The translations under genes were made by a program, and so were the position numbers. The notes beneath the pieces are model-generated. The model was given only the letters and a program-made list of their open reading frames with translations. It was not told the origin of the DNA and ran no database searches. Positions 17,202-26,945 of a DNA stretch of 64,000 nucleotides are shown here, piece by piece. Position 1 is the first letter of the stretch. The number at the start of each line of letters is the position of its first letter. The stretch covers positions 2,592,815 through 2,656,814 of the forward strand of contig NZ_CM001977.1 in NCBI RefSeq assembly GCF_000406165.1. Reading direction: 5' to 3'. The DNA comes from Dickeya zeae NCPPB 2538. Its GTDB lineage: Bacteria; Pseudomonadota; Gammaproteobacteria; Enterobacterales; Enterobacteriaceae.

Positions 17202-17227
17202 CGGTGTTCTGCGCGACCAGAACACCG
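17202..17227 (+). terminator. Perfect hairpin after the accessory operon
   Basis: A perfect 10-bp stem (cggtgttctg 17202-17211, cagaacaccg 17218-17227) with a 6-nt loop, 40 bases past the araC-like stop. No T-run follows, so it may be a Rho-assisted or RNA-stabilising end rather than a classical terminator. Confidence 0.45.
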
Positions 17228-17373
17228 GTGACCGTATCGCTCACTCCCGCGAATTGTCACTTTCATTCGATATCATGACTTTATCGAGCATTCCCGCTTG
17301 GATTGTGCTGCGTTACCGTAAGCGCACTGCGATTTACGATAAAACACGATTCACGATAAAAAGGAAATGACCC

Positions 17374-17859
17374 ATGCTGGAATATAACCTGATGAAATTG
17401 ATGCATGCGCTGGCGGCAGTGGCTGCCACTGGCCCGTTACTGTTTGCCCCCTGGCTTTCATGGCGGTTGCAATCCTGCCAACAGCCCCCTGAAAAGCAAC
17501 TGTTGCTGAGTGGATTAACCATTACTGACAGATTTTACAACGTGGCAGGCTGGCTGCTGATGATAAGCGGGGCCGTCATGTTGTGGCTGGATGACTGGCA
17601 CCGCTTATTCCAGTTATGGTTTGTCCTGAGCGTGGCCTTTTTCGTCATCGACTCTATCGCCGAAAAAAAATGGCGTGACCCGGCCACGACCGCACTCGAC
17701 ACCACCGCCCCTGGCGAACCCGGCTGGCTACTGCATACCTCCCGACTGCACCGTGCGGTGTTGACCCAAATGGGGTCAACCAGTCTGATTTTGCTGGCGA
17801 TGTTATTGCATAACCAGTTGACGATGAGTCTGCTGAGCATCACCTCATTTATCCACTAA
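17374..17859 (+). CDS. DUF2269-type integral membrane protein
   Basis: A 161-residue membrane protein with four likely transmembrane segments (residues about 5-25, 50-70, 78-95 and 130-155). It opens MLEYNLMKLMHALAAVAATGP, like predicted membrane proteins of the DUF2269 group, some of which may bind heme through membrane histidines. A good Shine-Dalgarno (aaaaaggaaatgaccc) precedes the ATG. No operon partner is obvious. Function unknown. Confidence 0.7.
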   Translation: MLEYNLMKLMHALAAVAATGPLLFAPWLSWRLQSCQQPPEKQLLLSGLTITDRFYNVAGWLLMISGAVMLWLDDWHRLFQLWFVLSVAFFVIDSIAEKKWRDPATTALDTTAPGEPGWLLHTSRLHRAVLTQMGSTSLILLAMLLHNQLTMSLLSITSFIH

Positions 17860-18170
17860 ATCCGGCCAGATTCATTCCTTCCCCTTTTATTACACATAGC
17901 GCAATCACTGCTGCCACCTCCCCCGGTGGCAGCGCACTGGTCACCACTATTTCTTTGAACTCTATCCAGAATTCTATCCCGCTAACTTGAATGCCACCTG
18001 AAAGCTGCACTAGTGTTGATGTGAACTATCAATGTGAATTGCTAATGTAAATTGATAATTGAACGACCTCTCTGGCAGGACAACAGCGAGCGCTCTCCCG
18101 CATGCGCTGTGAAGTGGCATTGCTGTTGTCTGCGACCGCTGTACCACCTCAAATAACGAGAAATCTACAC
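17860..18170. other. Intergenic region upstream of the GH3 gene
   Basis: About 310 bases. It contains the 13-bp tandem repeat at 18019-18057 listed separately, and an ATG at 18102 in frame with the GH3 gene whose 23 extra residues look unlike coding sequence. The promoter of the GH3 gene should lie here. No other gene is seen. Confidence 0.5.
18019..18057. repeat. Three imperfect 13-bp tandem repeats upstream of bgxA
   Basis: The units atgtgaactatca, atgtgaattgcta and atgtaaattgata follow each other without gaps, and a degraded fourth copy (attgaacgacctc) follows. Spacing and position 110-150 bases before the GH3 start suggest a regulator-binding array, but a chance low-complexity run is possible. 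Confidence 0.5.
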
Positions 18171-20135
18171 ATGGAAAAAAGTGCGATACGACCACAGGCG
18201 CTTCTCATCGCGCTGCCCTTACTGTTTTCCCCTCTGGCAAGCGCAGTACAACAGGCCGTGCTCGATACCCGTGGCGCACCGTTGATCAAGGTCAGCGGGC
18301 TGACATTTAAAGACCTGAACCGCGACGGAAAACTCAACCCGTATGAAGACTGGCGTTTACCTGCGGCAGAGCGGGCGGCGGACCTGGTCTCACGCATGAC
18401 GCTGGCGGAAAAAGCCGGGGTGATGATGCACGGTTCCGCGCCAACGGCAGGCAGCGTCACCGGTGCCGGTACTCAGTATGATCTCAATGCGGCAAAGACC
18501 ATGATTGCCGACCGCTACGTCAACAGCTTTATTACCCGGCTTTCCGGCGATAATCCGGCCCAGATGGCCGAGGAAAACAATAAATTACAGCAACTAGCCG
18601 AAGCCACCCGGCTGGGGATCCCTCTCACTATCAGTACCGACCCGCGCAGTTCGTTCCAGTCACTGGTCGGCGTCAGCGTGTCGGTGGGTAAATTCAGCAA
18701 ATGGCCTGAAACGCTTGGGCTGGCGGCAATTGGCGACGAAGAACTGGTCAGGCGCTTTGCCGATATTGTGCGTCAGGAATACCGCGCCGTCGGCATTACC
18801 GAAGCGTTGTCACCTCAGGCAGACCTCGCTACCGAACCACGCTGGCCGCGTATCGACGGCACCTTTGGTGAGGACCCCGACCTGACGAAAAAAATGGTGC
18901 GCGGTTATGTCACTGGTATGCAGAACGGTAAAAATGGTCTCAACGCACAAAGCGTCATCTCGATAGTAAAACACTGGGTCGGTTACGGTGCGGCGAAAGA
19001 CGGCTGGGACAGTCACAATGTTTACGGCAAGTACGCGCAATTCCGGCAAAACAACCTGCAGTGGCACATTGACCCGTTCACCGGCGCGTTTGAAGCCCAT
19101 GCGGCAGGCATCATGCCTACTTACTCCATATTGCGAAACGCTAGCTGGCACGGCAAACCCATCGAACAGGTTGGGGCCGGGTTCAATCGCTTCCTGCTCA
19201 CTGACCTGCTGCGCGGTCAGTATGGTTTTGATGGCGTCATCCTCAGCGACTGGCTTATCACCAACGACTGCAAAGGCGATTGTCTGACCGGCGTGAAACC
19301 GGGGGAAAAACCGGTGCCGCGTGGTATGCCATGGGGAGTGGAGAAACTGACACCCGCCGAGCGCTTCGTCAAAGCCGTGAATGCCGGGGTCGATCAGTTC
19401 GGCGGCGTCACCGACTCAGCACTACTGGTGCAAGCGGTGCAGGACGGCAAACTGAGCGAAGCTCGCCTTGATACCTCCGTCAACCGCATTCTGAAACAGA
19501 AATTCCAGACCGGATTATTCGAGCGTCCCTACGTTAATGCCACACAAGCCAACAACATCGTCGGCCGGGCAGACTGGCAACAACTGGCAGATGATACCCA
19601 GGCTCGCTCGCTGGTCCTGTTGCAAAACAATAATCTGTTACCGCTGCGTAAAGGCAGCCGGGTCTGGCTGCATGGCATTGCGGCAAACGCGGCGCAGGAG
19701 GCTGGCTTTATCGTCGTGAATACTCCAGAACAGGCCGACGTAGCGCTAATCCGCACCCACACGCCATACGAACAACCACACAAGAATTTTTTCTTCGGCA
19801 GCCGCCATCATGAAGGGTCGCTGGCGTTTCGCAACGATAACCCGGACTACCAGGCGATCGTGCGCGCCAGCGCTAAGGTGCCGACTCTGGTGACCGTCTA
19901 TATGGAACGCCCCGCCATCCTGACCAATGTGGTGGATAAAACCCGTGCGGTGGTCGCCAACTTTGGCGTTAGCGATAGCGTATTGCTCAACCGGCTGATG
20001 TCCGGCGCGGCTTATACGGCAAAATTGCCGTTTGAACTGCCGTCGTCTATGTCGGCGGTGCGCAACCAGCAGCCCGATCTGCCTTATGACAGCGCAAAAC
20101 CGCTGTTCCCATTCGGTTATGGTCTGCCTCACTGA
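18171..20135 (+). CDS. bgxA: Glycoside hydrolase family 3 beta-glucosidase/xylosidase
   Basis: A 654-residue exported GH3 enzyme. The ATG at 18171 gives a clear signal peptide (charged MEKSAIRP, hydrophobic core, LASA cleavage region). The mature part opens with a DLNRDGKLNPYEDWR stretch, continues through SMTL-type barrel motifs (RWPRIDGTFGEDP, SIVKHWVGYG), and carries the nucleophile aspartate in GVILSDWLITN; the GH3 C-terminal domain begins near RSLVLLQNNNLLPL. It should trim beta-glucosides or xylosides from plant cell-wall fragments in the periplasm. Length, signal peptide and family fit BgxA of Erwinia (Dickeya) chrysanthemi as I remember it, hence the symbol. Confidence 0.88.
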   Translation: MEKSAIRPQALLIALPLLFSPLASAVQQAVLDTRGAPLIKVSGLTFKDLNRDGKLNPYEDWRLPAAERAADLVSRMTLAEKAGVMMHGSAPTAGSVTGAGTQYDLNAAKTMIADRYVNSFITRLSGDNPAQMAEENNKLQQLAEATRLGIPLTISTDPRSSFQSLVGVSVSVGKFSKWPETLGLAAIGDEELVRRFADIVRQEYRAVGITEALSPQADLATEPRWPRIDGTFGEDPDLTKKMVRGYVTGMQNGKNGLNAQSVISIVKHWVGYGAAKDGWDSHNVYGKYAQFRQNNLQWHIDPFTGAFEAHAAGIMPTYSILRNASWHGKPIEQVGAGFNRFLLTDLLRGQYGFDGVILSDWLITNDCKGDCLTGVKPGEKPVPRGMPWGVEKLTPAERFVKAVNAGVDQFGGVTDSALLVQAVQDGKLSEARLDTSVNRILKQKFQTGLFERPYVNATQANNIVGRADWQQLADDTQARSLVLLQNNNLLPLRKGSRVWLHGIAANAAQEAGFIVVNTPEQADVALIRTHTPYEQPHKNFFFGSRHHEGSLAFRNDNPDYQAIVRASAKVPTLVTVYMERPAILTNVVDKTRAVVANFGVSDSVLLNRLMSGAAYTAKLPFELPSSMSAVRNQQPDLPYDSAKPLFPFGYGLPH

Positions 20136-20164
20136 GCCGCCGTCACGGTTCAATATCATGTAAT

Positions 20165-20189
20165 CCATGCCATTTAGCCAATGGCATGG
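20165..20189 (+). terminator. Perfect hairpin after bgxA
   Basis: A 10-bp perfect stem (ccatgccatt 20165-20174, aatggcatgg 20180-20189) with a 5-nt loop, 30 bases past the bgxA stop. No T-run follows; probably a 3'-end structure of the bgxA message. Confidence 0.4.
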
Positions 20190-20432
20190 AACCAATATGA
20201 TGGAGCGAACGTAACAGACGTGATGGCGTAATGGCATAAAAGTCGCCCCGGAGTTATGGGGCGGTGTTCTCCCCTCCTCCTACCCAGACGGCCTTTATCG
20301 CCCAGTTAATCAGCGGCAATTCATGAAAAGCCGAACGGCAGAGATGAAACGCCCCCTTCATTTTTGTGATTCGTAGCACACTAGCGACATTAGCGTTATC
20401 ATCATCTTAACGGTTCTTCAGGATTATCCCCT

Positions 20433-20843
20433 ATGCGCAATACCATCACACGGTGCTGGCAGTATTTACGCGCTTTCGCATTGATTTATCTGTGCCTGTT
20501 TATTGGCAATGCGATATCCGCGTTACTCCCGATTACCATCCCCGGCAGCATTCTCGGCATGCTGGTGTTATTTGCCTTGCTGGCATCACAAATTCTGCCG
20601 TCGCGCTGGGTCAAACCGGGGTGCCAATTGCTGATCCGCTACATGGCACTACTGTTCGTGCCTATCGGGGTGGGGGTGATGAATTATTATGGCATTGTGC
20701 GCGACCAGTTCGGCCCGATCGTCGTTTCCTGTCTGGTCAGCACATTTGTGGTCATGATCGTCGTTGGCTACACCACCCAGATGGTGCACCGTGATCGGGT
20801 AGCATCGGGCCGCAACACCACAGACACGAAGGAAGAGAAATAA
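20433..20843 (+). CDS. yohJ: LrgA/CidA family protein YohJ
   Basis: A 136-residue inner-membrane protein with four transmembrane helices, of the LrgA/CidA (holin-like) family. Segments IPGSILGMLVLFALLA and MALLFVPIGVGVMNYY are typical. In E. coli yohJ sits directly before yohK and cdd, as here. The pair has been linked to murein-hydrolase export control in Gram-positives; in enterobacteria a transport role for small organic acids has been discussed. The stop overlaps the yohK start by one base, so the pair is coupled. Confidence 0.92.
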   Translation: MRNTITRCWQYLRAFALIYLCLFIGNAISALLPITIPGSILGMLVLFALLASQILPSRWVKPGCQLLIRYMALLFVPIGVGVMNYYGIVRDQFGPIVVSCLVSTFVVMIVVGYTTQMVHRDRVASGRNTTDTKEEK

Positions 20844-21541
20844 TGCTGAATTATCTGTGGTGGTCACTACCGCTGACGCTGGTGGTTTTCTTTGGTGCCC
20901 GCCACGTGGCGCTAACGTTGAAAATGCCATTACTGAACCCGTTGCTGGTCTCGATGCTGGTGATCATCCCACTGCTGCTGGTTCTGGATATCCCTTACAA
21001 TCATTATTTTAGCGGCAGCGCCATCCTCAACAGTCTGCTGCAACCTGCGGTGGTGGCGCTGGCCTTCCCGTTGTATGAACAGCTACACCAAATCCGCGCG
21101 CGCTGGAAATCCATCATCAGCGTTTGTTTTATCGGCAGTGTTACCGCCATTATTTCCGGCACCGTGATTGCCTTGTGGCTCGGTGCCTCGCGGGAAATCG
21201 CCGCCTCCGTGCTGCCAAAGTCGGTCACCACGCCAATCGCTATGGCCGTTGCCAGCGCTATCGGCGGCATTCCGGCCATCAGCGCCCTGTGCGTGATTCT
21301 TGTTGGTATCGTCGGCGCAGTCATGGGCCACGCGTTATTAAATCGGCTGAATATTCGCGCCAAATCCGCCCGCGGGCTGGCGATGGGAACCGCGTCACAC
21401 GCACTGGGTACAGCCCGTTGCGCGGAAGTCGATTTTCAGGAGGGTGCCTTTAGCTCGCTGGCGCTCGTTATCTGCGGCATCATTACCTCGTTGATCGCGC
21501 CATTTCTCTTTCCGGTGATCGTCCGCCTGATGGGGGCATAA
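20843..21541 (+). CDS. yohK: LrgB/CidB family protein YohK
   Basis: A 232-residue polytopic membrane protein of the LrgB family, the partner of YohJ. Hallmarks are PLYEQLHQIRARW, SVTTPIAMAVASAIGGIPA-type loop and the C-terminal GTASHALGTARC-EVD-QEGAFSSLAL segment. It overlaps yohJ by one base and precedes cdd, as in E. coli. Confidence 0.92.
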   Translation: MLNYLWWSLPLTLVVFFGARHVALTLKMPLLNPLLVSMLVIIPLLLVLDIPYNHYFSGSAILNSLLQPAVVALAFPLYEQLHQIRARWKSIISVCFIGSVTAIISGTVIALWLGASREIAASVLPKSVTTPIAMAVASAIGGIPAISALCVILVGIVGAVMGHALLNRLNIRAKSARGLAMGTASHALGTARCAEVDFQEGAFSSLALVICGIITSLIAPFLFPVIVRLMGA

Positions 21542-21635
21542 TGCCCCTTTCCGCCGTTTTTTCCTGCTTGCAACCGGCCTAAAACCTGCGAGACATCTCG
21601 CATTTGTGATTTCTTTTTCATTCATTTCATTCTAA

Positions 21636-21653
21636 AAGTGATAATAATCACAA
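21636..21653. promoter_or_regulatory. CRP-type site upstream of cdd
   Basis: The symmetric agtga-taataa-tcaca (21637-21652) fits the CRP consensus TGTGA-N6-TCACA with one mismatch. A second half-site, tgtga, lies at 21605-21609, with ttcatt-rich sequence between them. E. coli cdd is controlled by CRP at two sites with CytR between, so the arrangement fits that model. Confidence 0.75.
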
Positions 21654-21719
21654 ATATTAGCTGTATCACTGTCCACACTTGGGTCAGTACGCCTTGTAAA
21701 CCGGGAAAGAGAAACCACC

Positions 21720-22607
21720 ATGCAAGCACGCTTTCATGACGCCTTCACGCAATTGCCTGCAACGCTACAAACCGCGTTGGCCCCCATACTGGCGCGTGAC
21801 GATTTCGCCGCCATGCTAACCGCTGACGACGTCCGCCAGATTTGCGCCCACTGCCAGCTCGACGCCAATGAGCTGGCCTTTGCCCTGCTGCCGCTGGCTG
21901 CCGCCTGCGCGCTGACGCCAGTGTCTGATTTTCACGTCGGTGCCATCGCACAAGGTGTCAGTGGCGCATTCTACTGGGGCGCTAATATGGAGTTTGACGG
22001 CCTGCCGTTACAGCAGACGGTCCATGCCGAACAAAGCGCGATTAGCCACGCCTGGTTGCGTGATGAACCCGCGCTGCGCGCGGTAACCGTCAATTACACG
22101 CCTTGTGGCCACTGTCGCCAGTTCATGAATGAACTGAACAGTGCGCCTGAATTGCGTATTTGTCTGCCGGGACGGGCGGCCGCCCCGCTCGGCCATTACC
22201 TGCCGGATGCCTTTGGCCCACGTGATTTAGCGATCAACACCCTGCTGATGGATACCATTGATAATGGATTAACACTGGCAACGGATGACACGCTGTGCCA
22301 GTTAGCGCTAGCCGCCGCCAACCGCAGCCATGCACCGTACAGTAAAGCGTTTAGTGGCATCGCGCTGGAGACGCAGCAAGGCCACCGCTATACCGGTCGC
22401 TACGCGGAAAACGCTGCGTTCAACCCCAGCCTGCCCCCGTTACAGGCCGCGCTAAATCTGGTCAATCTGGCGGGTGAAGCATTCAGCGATATTCAGCGGG
22501 CGGTTCTGGTGGAGTCAAGCCATGCCGCACTCAGTCAGTGGAGTCTGGCTCAACCGTTGCTGGCCTCGTTGGGGTGCACTTCGCTGCATCGCGCGCTGGC
22601 CGATTGA
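21720..22607 (+). CDS. cdd: Cytidine deaminase
   Basis: Cdd hydrolyses cytidine and deoxycytidine to uridine and deoxyuridine in pyrimidine salvage. The 295-residue form is the long dimeric enterobacterial type with a catalytic N-half and an inactive C-half. The zinc site is visible as HAEQSA (His-Ala-Glu) and PCGHCRQF. A CRP-type element lies upstream, and yohJK precedes it in the same direction. Confidence 0.96.
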   Translation: MQARFHDAFTQLPATLQTALAPILARDDFAAMLTADDVRQICAHCQLDANELAFALLPLAAACALTPVSDFHVGAIAQGVSGAFYWGANMEFDGLPLQQTVHAEQSAISHAWLRDEPALRAVTVNYTPCGHCRQFMNELNSAPELRICLPGRAAAPLGHYLPDAFGPRDLAINTLLMDTIDNGLTLATDDTLCQLALAAANRSHAPYSKAFSGIALETQQGHRYTGRYAENAAFNPSLPPLQAALNLVNLAGEAFSDIQRAVLVESSHAALSQWSLAQPLLASLGCTSLHRALAD

Positions 22608-22859
22608 AGCATTACGCCGTCGTCTTATTATTTATAGGAATAATGAGATGACGGCATCCCCACCCTTCTGTGGCCTTTGTTGCCGCTAAAAGCCGCAGCT
22701 ATGTGACTTCCCCCACATATTTTTTATATGCAAGTCATCTGTAATTATTTTAATTAACAATCCCTGTACATATTTGCTGGGTACTTTAAGATCCCGGTAT
22801 CGATCGCTTCCCGCTGGTTCTCCCGAACCGATTTCAGCTACCAAAGAGTCGAAAAAGTC

Positions 22860-24557
22860 ATGGAATTGGAATACGAAAGTAAACGTCCGCTCTACATCCC
22901 TTATGCTGGTCCTCTCCTGCTCGAGTTTCCCCTTCTGAACAAAGGCAGCGCCTTTACCGAAGAAGAACGTGGTCACTTCAACCTGCACGGTCTGCTGCCT
23001 GAAGCGGTAGAAACTATTGAAGAACAAGCAGAACGCGCCTGGCGGCAGTATCAGGAATTCAAGAACGATATGGAAAAACACGTGTACCTGCGTAATATCC
23101 AGGACACGAACGAAACCCTGTTCTACCGCCTGCTGGAAAACCACCTGAGTGAAATGATGCCGATCATTTACACGCCGACGGTCGGTGCCGCTTGTGAGCA
23201 CTTCTCCGACATTTATCGTCGTGCCCGTGGTCTGTTCATCTCCTATCCTAACCGCGAGCATATCGACGATATGCTGCAAAACGCCACCAAACAGAACGTA
23301 AAAGTCATCGTGGTGACGGACGGCGAGCGTATTCTGGGTCTGGGCGACCAGGGTATCGGCGGTATGGGGATTCCGATCGGTAAGCTGTCATTGTACACCG
23401 CGTGCGGCGGCATCAGCCCGGCATATACCCTGCCGGTAGTACTGGATGTCGGTACCAACAACCCGCAACTGCTCAACGACCCGCTGTACATGGGCTGGCG
23501 TCACCCGCGTATTACCGGTGACGAATACTATGAATTCGTGAACGAATTCATTCAGGCGGTGAAACGTCGCTGGCCGAACGTCCTGCTGCAGTTCGAAGAC
23601 TTCGCACAGAACAACGCCATGCCGTTGCTGAACCGCTACCGTGATGAAATCTGTAGCTTCAACGACGACATTCAAGGCACTGCCGCCGTGGCACTGGGCA
23701 GCCTGATCGCCGCCAGCCGTGCTGCAGGCAGCCAGTTGCGTGATCAGACCGTGGCTTTCCTGGGTGCCGGTTCCGCTGGTTGCGGTATCGCCGAGCAGAT
23801 CATCGCACAGATGAAGTCTGAAGGTCTGAGCGACGAAGAAGCCCGCGCCCGCGTATTCATGGTAGACCGTTTTGGCCTGTTGACCGACAAACTGCCTAAC
23901 CTGCTCGATTTCCAGAGCAAGCTGGTGCAGAAAAGCGACAAACTGGCTCAGTGGGACGTCACCCGTGACGCCATCTCGTTGATGGATGTGATGCGTAACG
24001 CTAAGCCGACCATCCTGATCGGCGTATCAGGTCAGCCGGGCCTGTTCACGGAAGAAATCATCCGTGAAATGCACCGCAATTGCGCTCGCCCGATCGTGAT
24101 GCCGTTGTCTAACCCGACATCTCGTGTGGAAGCGCGTCCGGAAGATATCATCCGCTGGACCGACGGTGCCGCACTGGTCGCGACCGGTAGCCCGTTCTCC
24201 CCGGTAAAACACAAAGACAAGGTTTACCCGATCGCGCAGTGCAACAACTCCTACATTTTCCCAGGTATTGGTCTGGGTGTGTTGGCCAGTGGCGCGAAAC
24301 GTATTACTGATGGCATGCTGATGGCATCCAGCCGTGCGCTGGCTGACTGCTCTCCGCTGGCGAATCAGGGTGAAGGCGCACTGCTGCCAGATGTCGGCAC
24401 CATTCAGGAAGTATCCAAACACATCGCGCTGGAAGTGGCTAAAGCCGCCCAGTTGCAGGGTGTGGCGGAAGTGACGTCTGAAGATGCGCTGGTCAAAGCG
24501 ATTGCGCATAACTTCTGGCATCCGCAGTACCGTACCTACAAGCGCACCTCGTTCTGA
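22860..24557 (+). CDS. maeA: NAD-dependent malic enzyme
   Basis: MaeA (SfcA) oxidatively decarboxylates malate to pyruvate with NAD+. The 565 residues match the E. coli enzyme in length. Signature parts are the malate site PIIYTPTVGAAC, VVTDGERILGLGDQG-type glycine-rich segment, FEDFAQNNAMPLL, FNDDIQGTAAVALG, and the nucleotide site FLGAGSAGCGIAE. The ATG follows an aaagagtcgaaaaagtc leader. A double terminator lies just downstream. Codon use looks biased, as expected for a well-expressed core gene. Confidence 0.97.
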   Translation: MELEYESKRPLYIPYAGPLLLEFPLLNKGSAFTEEERGHFNLHGLLPEAVETIEEQAERAWRQYQEFKNDMEKHVYLRNIQDTNETLFYRLLENHLSEMMPIIYTPTVGAACEHFSDIYRRARGLFISYPNREHIDDMLQNATKQNVKVIVVTDGERILGLGDQGIGGMGIPIGKLSLYTACGGISPAYTLPVVLDVGTNNPQLLNDPLYMGWRHPRITGDEYYEFVNEFIQAVKRRWPNVLLQFEDFAQNNAMPLLNRYRDEICSFNDDIQGTAAVALGSLIAASRAAGSQLRDQTVAFLGAGSAGCGIAEQIIAQMKSEGLSDEEARARVFMVDRFGLLTDKLPNLLDFQSKLVQKSDKLAQWDVTRDAISLMDVMRNAKPTILIGVSGQPGLFTEEIIREMHRNCARPIVMPLSNPTSRVEARPEDIIRWTDGAALVATGSPFSPVKHKDKVYPIAQCNNSYIFPGIGLGVLASGAKRITDGMLMASSRALADCSPLANQGEGALLPDVGTIQEVSKHIALEVAKAAQLQGVAEVTSEDALVKAIAHNFWHPQYRTYKRTSF

Positions 24558-24568
24558 TAGTACGTGCC

Positions 24569-24626
24569 GATTGCCCTGATTGCAGGGCAATCACGTTTTC
24601 AGACGCGGCTTCAGCCGCGTTTTTTT
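24569..24626 (+). terminator. Double terminator after maeA
   Basis: A perfect 10-bp hairpin (gattgccctg 24569-24578, cagggcaatc 24583-24592) is followed by a second one (acgcggc 24603-24609, gccgcgt 24614-24620) with seven T behind it. Together they should end maeA transcription. Confidence 0.88.
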
Positions 24627-24757
24627 ATCCTTTTCCCTTCTGATTCTCATCATTCTCCCCCCCGTCGATTTCTGCCATAATGGCACGCTATCGATACATC
24701 AATGTCATACCTGTTTTGCCTGCCCTGCCATGCAACGAACGGGTGTGTGGAGCTGCC

Positions 24758-25993
24758 ATGGATACTTCGGGTTTACTCTCTCTGGAACAAGCGCGGCACG
24801 CCATGCTGACGCAAGTTTCCGCACTTACCACCACAGAAACCGTTTCTATCTATCAGGCTGCCGGTCGTATTACCGCCACTGCGGTGACCTCGCCTATCAA
24901 TGTGCCGCCATTCGACAACTCGGCGATGGACGGCTATGCCGTACGGTGCCATGAACTCACCGGCCAGCCGTTGCCAGTAGCAGGTAAAGCATTTGCCGGC
25001 GCACCGTTTGACGCGGACTGGCCTGCGGGCAGTTGTATCCGCATTATGACCGGTGCAGCGATTCCCGCCGGTGCCGACGCGGTGGTCATGCAGGAAGAAA
25101 CACAAAGCGAGGCCGATGGCCGAATTCGTTTCACCCATGCAGTGAAACCGGGCCAGAATATTCGCCGTATCGGTGAGGACATCCAGCAGCAGGCGCAGGT
25201 TCTACCCGCGGGTACGCGACTGGGTGCGGCCGAATTACCGTTGCTGGCATCACTGGGTATTGCCAGCATATCGGTAATACGTCGCCTGCGAGTGGCGTTA
25301 TTTTCCACCGGCGACGAGCTGCAACCCGTTGGCGAACCGTTGCAATCAGGGCAAATTTACGATACCAACCGCTTTGCGGTACGACTGATGCTCGAACAAC
25401 TGGGCCATGAGGTGCTAGACCTTGGCATCGTGCGCGATGACCCCACAGCGCTGCGTGAAGTCTTCCAGCAGGCGGATCAGTCTGCCGATGTGGTGATCAG
25501 CAGCGGTGGCGTATCCGTAGGAGAAGCGGATTACACCAAACAGATGCTGGAAACGCTGGGGGATATCCGCTTCTGGAAACTGGCCATCAAACCCGGCAAG
25601 CCGTTTGCCTTCGGCAAGCTGAGCCACGCCTGGTTCTGCGGATTGCCGGGTAATCCGGTCTCCGCCGCGGTGACGTTTTACCAGCTCGTACAGCCTCTGC
25701 TGGCACAGTTGTCCGGCCATAGCGGGTGGTCGTTACCGGCGCGTTTCCGGGTAAAAACAGCAACGCCACTGAAAAAATCGCCCGGCCGACTGGATTTCCA
25801 ACGCGGCGTGCTAACCCGCAATGAACAGGGAGACCTGGAAGTGCGGACCACCGGGCATCAAGGCTCGCATGTGTTCAGTTCTTTCAGTCTCGGTAACTGT
25901 TTCATCGTATTAGAAGCAGAGCGCGGCCGTGTTGACGCGGGCGAATGGGTGGAAGTCGAGCCCTTTAACTCACTGCTACAGAGCCACTGCTGA
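24758..25993 (+). CDS. moeA: Molybdopterin molybdenumtransferase
   Basis: MoeA inserts molybdate into adenylylated molybdopterin, the last step of molybdenum cofactor synthesis. The 411 residues match E. coli MoeA; I choose the ATG at 24758 (MDTSGLLSLEQARHAM) because earlier in-frame starts give no family-like residues. Motifs: PPFDNSAMDGYAV, MTGAAIPAGADAVV, the catalytic region STGDELQPVGE and SSGGVSVGEADY, and LPGNPVSA. It overlaps moeB by one base. Confidence 0.97.
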   Translation: MDTSGLLSLEQARHAMLTQVSALTTTETVSIYQAAGRITATAVTSPINVPPFDNSAMDGYAVRCHELTGQPLPVAGKAFAGAPFDADWPAGSCIRIMTGAAIPAGADAVVMQEETQSEADGRIRFTHAVKPGQNIRRIGEDIQQQAQVLPAGTRLGAAELPLLASLGIASISVIRRLRVALFSTGDELQPVGEPLQSGQIYDTNRFAVRLMLEQLGHEVLDLGIVRDDPTALREVFQQADQSADVVISSGGVSVGEADYTKQMLETLGDIRFWKLAIKPGKPFAFGKLSHAWFCGLPGNPVSAAVTFYQLVQPLLAQLSGHSGWSLPARFRVKTATPLKKSPGRLDFQRGVLTRNEQGDLEVRTTGHQGSHVFSSFSLGNCFIVLEAERGRVDAGEWVEVEPFNSLLQSHC

Positions 25994-26751
25994 TGCTGCC
26001 TGAACTGACCGATGAAGAAACCCTGCGCTATAACCGGCAAATCGTCCTGCGCGGGTTTGATTTTGACGCACAAGAGCGATTGAAAGCCGCTCGGGTATTA
26101 ATTGTCGGGTTAGGTGGATTGGGTTGTGCCGCCTCGCAGTACCTGGCATCAGCCGGTGTCGGCCAACTCACCCTGCTGGATTTTGATACCGTTTCACTGT
26201 CCAACCTGCAACGTCAGGTGCTACATCGTGATGATCGCATTGGCATGCCCAAAGTCGAGTCTGCTCGGCAGACCTTGCAGCGCATCAACCCACACGTTCA
26301 GATAACACCGATTCAGGATAATCTGGACGATGACGCCCTACAGGCTGTCGTGACACAACACGATGTCGTGGTGGATTGCACTGATAACGTTTCCATTCGT
26401 GAGCGGCTTAACCATCTCTGTTTTCTGCAGAAAATACCATTGGTTTCCGGAGCAGCGATCAGAATGGAAGGGCAAATCAGCGTTTTTACCTACCAACCGC
26501 AGGAGCCTTGCTACCGCTGTCTCAGCCGTTTGTTTGGCGACAGTGCGCTCACCTGTGTCGAAGCGGGTGTGATGGCACCGTTGGTTGGTGTGATAGGGTC
26601 ATTACAGGCGCTGGAAACCATCAAGTTGCTGGCGCACTACGGCCAGCCGTTGGCGGGTAAATTGCTGCTGTTTGACGCGATGACGATGCAATTTCGCGAA
26701 ATGCGCTTATCGAAGAATCCGGACTGCGACACCTGTGGACAGGCGACCTGA
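25993..26751 (+). CDS. moeB: Molybdopterin-synthase adenylyltransferase
   Basis: MoeB adenylates the C-terminal glycine of MoaD so that it can be charged with sulfur. The 252-residue E1-like protein has the ATP loop VGLGGLGCAASQYLA, DFDTVSLSNLQRQ, DCTDNVSIR, and the two zinc CxxC pairs CYRC and CDTC. The start codon overlaps the moeA stop by one base, as in a coupled moeAB operon. Confidence 0.97.
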   Translation: MLPELTDEETLRYNRQIVLRGFDFDAQERLKAARVLIVGLGGLGCAASQYLASAGVGQLTLLDFDTVSLSNLQRQVLHRDDRIGMPKVESARQTLQRINPHVQITPIQDNLDDDALQAVVTQHDVVVDCTDNVSIRERLNHLCFLQKIPLVSGAAIRMEGQISVFTYQPQEPCYRCLSRLFGDSALTCVEAGVMAPLVGVIGSLQALETIKLLAHYGQPLAGKLLLFDAMTMQFREMRLSKNPDCDTCGQAT

Positions 26752-26945
26752 CCGTCGGCCCCAGCAGAAACAGAAACGGCTGGCGTGGTGCGAATCCTGA
26801 CGAAAGAACACGACACGGTCGCCACAGCCTCAGACATCTTCCCTAAACGGCCGTTAGACGACTTTAATCGACCAACGGCCAGACCTGCTGTAACGGAATT
26901 AGTGTAAGATAGCCTCGTTCCTGTTACCCATAAGGTCGTCGTATC

